From the NCBI GenBank assembly GCA_001784175.1, contig MFPR01000001.1, positions 228,561 through 292,560 on the forward strand: a stretch of DNA of 64,000 nt, written 5' to 3'. The notes below the pieces were generated by a model, which was given only the letters and a program-made list of their open reading frames with translations, ran no database searches and was not told the DNA's origin. This DNA comes from Candidatus Lindowbacteria bacterium RIFCSPLOWO2_12_FULL_62_27. GTDB lineage: Bacteria; Lindowbacteria; 2-12-FULL-62-27. The translations under genes were made by a program, and so were the position numbers. Below, one piece after another: positions 60,490-64,000 of this stretch; positions within the stretch are counted from its first letter, which is position 1; each line of letters starts with the position of its first letter.

Positions 60490-61373
60490 AGAAGCTGGTG
60501 GTTGGGCTTGTTCAGCACAAGGCCGGGGAATCGATGGAGGCCAACACGGACAAGAATATGGAGGGCATCCGGGAGGCGGCGCGGCGCGGCGCGGGGCTCG
60601 TGGTGATGCCGGAACTTCACCGGAGCCGGTATTTCTGCCAGAGCGAGGACGCCCGATTCTTCGACTGGGCGGAGGCCGTGCCGGGTCCGTCGACGGAGCG
60701 ATTCGGGCGGCTGGCAAAGGACATGGGCGCCGTGCTGGTGATCTCGCTGTTCGAGAAGCGGGCGACCGGCCTGTATCACAACACGGCCGTCGTGCTCGAC
60801 CGAACGGGCGAGGTGGCCGGGACCTACCGCAAGATGCACATCCCGGACGATCCGCAGTATTACGAGAAATACTATTTTGCGCCGGGCGATTCGCAGTTCC
60901 GGCCGATCGCAACGTCGGTCGGAAAGCTGGGCGTGATGGTGTGCTGGGACCAGTGGTATCCGGAACCGGCGCGGCTCTCGGCGCTGCACGGCGCGGACGT
61001 TTTGGTCTACCCATCGGCCATCGGATGGGAGCCGGCGGACGAGGCGGGCGAAAAGGAGCGGCAGATCGACTCCTGGGTGACCGTGCAGCGGGGCCATGCG
61101 ATCGCCAACGGGATTCCGGTCATGGCGGCGAACCGGGTGGGATTTGAGCCAAACCCTTTGGGAGGCAGTGAAGGGATCGACTTTTGGGGGTCGAGTTTTG
61201 TCGCCGGATGCCAGGGCGAAATCATTTCGCGGGCGGCGAGCGACCGGGAGGAAATCGTGATGGCGGAGCTGGACCTCGGCGCGAGTGAGAGAGTACGGCG
61301 GGTGTGGCCTTTTCTTAGAGACCGCAGGATAGATGCGTATACGGATTTGGTGAGGAGATACGGAGGGCAGTAA
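60486..61373 (+). CDS. aguB: N-carbamoylputrescine amidase (nitrilase superfamily)
   Basis: 295 residues with the complete nitrilase Glu-Lys-Cys triad: Glu43 in VVMPELHRSRYF, Lys116 in TYRKMHIPDDP and Cys153 in VMVCWDQWYPEPARL. DDPQYYEKYYFAPGD is characteristic of the AguB branch. It hydrolyses N-carbamoylputrescine to putrescine, carbon dioxide and ammonia in the cytoplasm, completing the pathway begun by the coupled upstream gene. Confidence 0.97.
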   Translation: MKKLVVGLVQHKAGESMEANTDKNMEGIREAARRGAGLVVMPELHRSRYFCQSEDARFFDWAEAVPGPSTERFGRLAKDMGAVLVISLFEKRATGLYHNTAVVLDRTGEVAGTYRKMHIPDDPQYYEKYYFAPGDSQFRPIATSVGKLGVMVCWDQWYPEPARLSALHGADVLVYPSAIGWEPADEAGEKERQIDSWVTVQRGHAIANGIPVMAANRVGFEPNPLGGSEGIDFWGSSFVAGCQGEIISRAASDREEIVMAELDLGASERVRRVWPFLRDRRIDAYTDLVRRYGGQ

Positions 61374-61378
61374 ACAGA

Positions 61379-61415
61379 CACCCCCACCCATCCTCCCCCA
61401 TAAAGGGGGAGGGGT
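61379..61415. repeat. Palindromic repeat, type 2, after aguB
   Basis: Tail cacccccacccatcc followed by the hairpin tccccc ataaa ggggga. It starts 5 nt after the aguB stop. No T-run follows, so it is not a classical terminator. Confidence 0.85.
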
Positions 61416-61454
61416 AAGTAATTCATAGAGATAAGAGAAAACAGAAAAAATAAC

Positions 61455-61483
61455 TTGATTAAAACCAGCAAATCCGGTATAAA
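61455..61483 (+). promoter_or_regulatory. Sigma-70-type promoter of the second HTH-receiver gene
   Basis: TTGATT (61455-61460) and TATAAA (61478-61483) are 17 bp apart in AT-rich sequence. The ~25-nt leader contains GGGGAGG (61501-61507) spaced 5 nt from the ATG at 61513. Confidence 0.7.
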
Positions 61484-61512
61484 TAGTAAAAGCACGAAAA
61501 GGGGAGGAAAGA

Positions 61513-62100
61513 ATGCCCAAGCCATACTACACTACCGCAGAAATTGCTCGGATGACGCATGTGAGCGCCACGACGGTGGCGGATTGGATTGATTCTGGGA
61601 AGCTGAAGGCCTACCGGACGGGAGGGGGACACCGGCGGGTGGGGCCGGAGGATTTGCGGGTATTTTTCAGAAATCAAAATATTCCCCTGCCCGACACACT
61701 TTTTTCGGGCCATCCCTCCATATTAATAATAGACGACGACGAGGACTTCGCGGTGCTTTTGAAGGAGCGCCTGGAGCCTCGCAACATGCGGGTCACCATC
61801 GCGACGAGCGGGTTTGAAGGGATTTACAAGCTGGGGCAGTTGCATCCGGACGTTGTGATATTGGACATGATGATGCCGGGCATGAACGGGGACGAGGTGT
61901 GCGAGGAGATCAAGACGACGGAGGAGTTGAAAGACACCTACGTGATCGCGATCACGGCCTACGAAGGGGAGGACCTGAAGCACCGCGTGATGACGAAAGG
62001 CGCGGACGCGTTTATGAAAAAGCCGGCCAAATCCGGTGATTTTGAGGACCTGATGGAATTGATCGTGAAGCACACAGGCTCACCGGCCGCCGCCCGCTGA
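61513..62100 (+). CDS. MerR/excisionase-type HTH fused to a receiver domain (copy 2)
   Basis: 195 residues: N-terminal excisionase-like helix-turn-helix (TTAEIARMTHVSATTVADWI, ending TGGGHRRVGPEDLRVF) and a receiver with pocket ILIIDDDEDF, phospho-acceptor in VVILDMMMPGMNGDEVC, and Lys in AFMKKPAKSG. Same domain order as the gene at 30509-31105, about one-third identical by eye. It has its own strong promoter and Shine-Dalgarno. A short gap separates it from another receiver gene downstream. Confidence 0.92.
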   Translation: MPKPYYTTAEIARMTHVSATTVADWIDSGKLKAYRTGGGHRRVGPEDLRVFFRNQNIPLPDTLFSGHPSILIIDDDEDFAVLLKERLEPRNMRVTIATSGFEGIYKLGQLHPDVVILDMMMPGMNGDEVCEEIKTTEELKDTYVIAITAYEGEDLKHRVMTKGADAFMKKPAKSGDFEDLMELIVKHTGSPAAAR

Positions 62101-62136
62101 CGGGCGCGGCCACAGGACGGGGGGTGAATTTGTTGT

Positions 62137-62886
62137 ATGAACGCGACGCTCGTGGAGAGGAAGACGGCTGAGGTATTGTATGTAGAGGACAACGACGACG
62201 ACATTCTGCTGGTACAGAATCTTCTTGGGTCCCGGGGCATTCAGGTGACGGGCGCCCAGAATCTGACGACCGCCCGGGAGCTTTTGTCGGGGCGCAAGTT
62301 TGATCTCGTGCTGTTGGATCACGTTCTTCCGGACGGCAACGGCCTGTCGTTCATCGAGGAGCTGTGGTGGTGTTATCCGGACGTTCCGGTGATTCTGATC
62401 ACGGGCCGGAAAGACGAGTCGCTGGCGCTGGCGGCGATCCGCAAAGGCGCGACGAATTTTGTCCTGAAAGACGAAATCAAAGAAGATCTATACCCGACCC
62501 TTGTGGAAAGCCTGGGCTGGCGGCAATCCGAGGAGGCGGCGGCGATCGGCGTGAGCGACTGGCACATTCCTCCGGACGCGACGGACAAGCTGACGCCGTG
62601 GCTGGAGCCGTATCATGCGCCAAAGAAGGAACCCGGGAGCCGGTTTCTGCACCGCGCCAGCGAATTCTACCAGACGATGCGGAGGAGCAAGCGGAGCGGA
62701 TCTTCGAGCTGTTCCAGCGGGCCGTGGGGCGGGAGGTGGAGGGGACGGGCGCGGGCCTGGCGATTGTGCGGCAGATCGCGGAGCAGCACGGAGGCCGCGC
62801 CTGGATGCGGCCCCGATCGGGGGGCGGGTCGGAATTCATCGTCACGTTCACGCCGCCGGCGCGGGCGGCCCGGGAGGGCGGGTTGA
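62137..62886 (+). pseudogene. Receiver-domain gene whose 3' part is frameshifted or deleted (former REC-histidine kinase)
   Basis: Residues 1-125 are a good receiver (VLYVEDNDDDILLVQNLLGS, phospho-acceptor in LVLLDHVLPDGNGLSFIE, Lys in FVLKDEIKEDL). After about residue 170 the frame becomes meaningless, Arg/Ser-rich sequence. From 62676 the +1 frame encodes the end of a histidine-kinase ATPase domain. The simplest reading is a receiver-kinase hybrid that lost its HisKA and N/G1 boxes. The receiver itself may still be made. Confidence 0.6.
62676..62858 (+). pseudogene. Remnant of a histidine-kinase ATPase domain (F to G2/G3 boxes)
   Basis: In the frame offset from the receiver, the sequence reads ERIFELFQRAVGREVEGTGA, then GLAIVRQIAEQHGGRAWMRP and GGGSEFIVTFTPP. 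This is the F box, G2 box and final strands of HATPase_c. The phospho-acceptor helix, N box and G1 box are absent from this and the adjacent frames, so it cannot be an active kinase. Confidence 0.75.
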
Positions 62887-63335
62887 CCCTCATAGAGTTT
62901 CTGGTCGTGACGGTGATCGTCGGCATCCTGGCGGTTTCGGTGGTCGCGAAGATCAAGACGAGCCTCAACAAGTCGAGGAAGGCGTCGCTGGTGTCCTACA
63001 TGGCGGAGGAGGTCCGGCCGGGCATGACGCAGTATTACGTGGACGAGGGGAAGTATCCGTCGAGCGGCCTTGGGGGGCTGGGCCTCGGCGTCACCGATCC
63101 GACGGTGACGCTGAAGGCGGGCGACTACGTGACGAGGACAATCACGGAGAAGACCGTCGACATCGACGTGACCGTCGTGTGGGTCTACGCGTCGGGCACG
63201 CCGACGCTGGGATCGAATTCGTACTGGTTCGCGTGGTGCCTGATGGGCGCGAGTGCGGACGGGATTGACCTGCCGTGCTACAAGATGACGGACTCGATGC
63301 TGGAGGAGTCGTTGAATTTGTTGCCACCGCCGTAG
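62805..63335 (+). CDS. Type IV prepilin / pseudopilin-like protein in frame with the kinase remnant
   Basis: The prepilin signature GLTLIEFLVVTVIVGILA is present, with Gly at -1 and Glu at +5 of the expected prepilin-peptidase site, followed by the usual amphipathic helix (KIKTSLNKSRKASLVSYMAE) and a short globular domain with YYVDEGKYPSSGLGG and two Cys. The nearest in-frame ATG (62805) lies in the kinase remnant and gives a 26-residue leader made of kinase sequence. Whether translation starts there is uncertain. The mature pilin part looks intact and would use the pilus machinery encoded at 5-11 kb. Confidence 0.65.
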   Translation: MRPRSGGGSEFIVTFTPPARAAREGGLTLIEFLVVTVIVGILAVSVVAKIKTSLNKSRKASLVSYMAEEVRPGMTQYYVDEGKYPSSGLGGLGLGVTDPTVTLKAGDYVTRTITEKTVDIDVTVVWVYASGTPTLGSNSYWFAWCLMGASADGIDLPCYKMTDSMLEESLNLLPPP

Positions 63336-63406
63336 CCAACACTGCCGCCATGAGCACTTGTCTTTCATGTATCGTTGGAGGACAATGGCAAGGTGGAGGT
63401 GAGGCG

Positions 63407-63553
63407 ATGAGCAAGCCGGTTCTGGATATCAAGATTGGGAAGAAGGATGGCAAAAAGCGGCGGGCGGCGGCGCTCATCGATCCGGAACCATGCAAAAATG
63501 GGACATCACGATCAAAAATGGCCATACTCAAATCTTGGTCGGCCACGACATGA
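63407..63553 (+). CDS. Possible small basic protein (48 aa)
   Basis: The ATG at 63407 has a good ribosome-binding site (GGTGGAGGTGAGG). The product starts MSKPVLDIKIGKKDGKKRRA and has no recognisable domain. It overlaps a second small frame (63490-63585). The two may be parts of one frameshifted gene. Confidence 0.35.
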   Translation: MSKPVLDIKIGKKDGKKRRAAALIDPEPCKNGTSRSKMAILKSWSATT

Positions 63554-63585
63554 ACGACCCCGACGCATCGGCGGCGTTGGAATGA
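63490..63585 (+). CDS. Possible small protein (31 aa) coupled to the beta-helix gene
   Basis: MQKWDITIKNGHTQILVGHD continues to a TGA that overlaps the ATG of the next gene (ATGA, 63582-63585). It has no clear ribosome-binding site of its own. It may be a leader or a frameshifted 3' end of the preceding small frame. Confidence 0.3.
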   Translation: MQKWDITIKNGHTQILVGHDMNDPDASAALE

Positions 63586-64000
63586 ATAAACCTATAAACC
63601 TACGCCTGACCCCCGATGCACGCACACGACTTTCTTTCTGCCTCCTCATTTCCTTGTTTTGCATTGTCCGGGACCAGCCCGCTTACGCCGCATGGTTTGT
63701 CAATGACACATCCGCAACCGGCGATTCTTACACGTTCGCCCCTGGCTACGACACGCAGCCCGGGTCCGCCAACTCACCCTTCAGGACTGTTTCCCAAGCT
63801 CTTAAATCAGCCAAATCCGGAGATACCATCTACATTGATGCGGGCCTCTATACGGAGACTGTTGTCATCGACACGGATTACATCAGTCTCATCGGCAAGG
63901 ACTCGAACACGACGGTGATCGACCCGCCGGGGGCGAACTGGGTCAGCGGTCTCTACGGCATCTACGCGGCGAACCGGACAGGGCTGGCGATCAAGGATCT
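63582..64000 (+). CDS. Secreted right-handed beta-helix protein, N-terminal part (runs off the window)
   Basis: The frame is open from the ATG at 63582 to the window end (139 codons). A signal peptide (RLSFCLLISLFCIVRDQPAY, processing near AYAA) is followed by the classic start of a parallel beta-helix repeat domain: PGSANSPFRTVSQALKSAKS, GDTIYIDAGLYTETVVIDTD and YISLIGKDSNTTVIDPP. These proteins (DUF1565/pectate-lyase-like) are secreted adhesins or polysaccharide-active enzymes. The catalytic or anchoring part is not in the window. Confidence 0.85.
   Translation, partial: MNKPINLRLTPDARTRLSFCLLISLFCIVRDQPAYAAWFVNDTSATGDSYTFAPGYDTQPGSANSPFRTVSQALKSAKSGDTIYIDAGLYTETVVIDTDYISLIGKDSNTTVIDPPGANWVSGLYGIYAANRTGLAIKD

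Noticed and set aside
61379..61415. Type 2 palindrome after aguB as a rho-independent terminator
   Set aside because: The hairpin is followed by aagtaattc, not a T-run, and the same element occurs inside a coding gene.

Overview
This 64 kb window is GC-rich (roughly 62% by eye) and comes from a Gram-negative-type bacterium: it encodes TolC-family outer-membrane factors, beta-barrel porins, membrane fusion proteins, type IV pilus ATPases and a DsbD. The mix of HTH-receiver regulators, CHASE hybrid kinases, a FapA/DUF342 protein, an M6 metalloprotease and a PqqD-M50-HlyD fusion resembles uncultivated or Planctomycete/Omnitrophota-like lineages. That placement is a low-confidence inference, because no rRNA or other strong phylogenetic marker is present. 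There is no prophage, classical transposase or CRISPR array.

Layout. (1) 1-15.3 kb, minus strand: a type IV pilus/signalling operon (HD-GYP, two PilB-type ATPases, PilT, PilC, PilS- and PilR-like regulators, an M23 peptidase and the first codons of ligA). It is preceded by an NlpC/P60 hydrolase and DsbD, and has a consensus promoter at 12452-12481. (2) 15.4-21.5 kb: tRNA-Gln, a sugar-nucleotide reductase-like protein, a small protein plus HNH pair, then a MacAB-TolC-type exporter. A perfect 52-bp palindrome lies between macA and macB. (3) 21.5-31.1 kb, minus strand: a translationally coupled signalling operon (CHASE hybrid kinase, receiver, FapA-like, second CHASE hybrid kinase, PAS hybrid kinase) with an HTH-receiver regulator upstream. 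(4) 31.2-36.8 kb, minus strand: M6 protease, beta-barrel protein and FecR-domain protein with overlapping frames. (5) 36.9-48.6 kb: a divergent locus. A 1134-residue Pro/Asp/Gly/Cys-rich repeat protein is transcribed leftward. Rightward are a PqqD-like/M50 intramembrane protease/HlyD fusion, a Crp/Fnr regulator, a TolC-like protein, a triple-GAF membrane fusion protein and a second membrane fusion protein. The shared intergenic region carries promoters and four palindromic operator-like sites. (6) 48.8-51.9 kb, minus strand: amtB, a PII protein and a porin. (7) 52-54.3 kb: a glycosyltransferase and an AT-rich patch bounded by palindromic repeats that includes a DUF559 nuclease-like gene. (8) 54.4-64 kb: glyS, glyQ and cutA (minus), then DUF47/PiT phosphate uptake, agmatine deiminase and N-carbamoylputrescine amidase, an HTH-receiver regulator, a broken receiver/kinase joined to a prepilin-like gene, and the start of a secreted beta-helix protein.

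Two things stand out. First, region 5 looks like a dedicated export system in which an intramembrane protease-adaptor fusion takes the place of an ABC or RND pump, with the repeat protein as its likely cargo. Second, a dispersed family of C/G-rich palindromic elements (at least ten sites) sits in frame inside coding sequences, provides ribosome-binding sites and stop codons, and flanks the DUF559 gene in inverted orientation. The same inward-facing arrangement without the gene forms about 118-bp doublets elsewhere. This suggests an autonomous/non-autonomous pair analogous to REP/RAYT or MITE/transposon systems.
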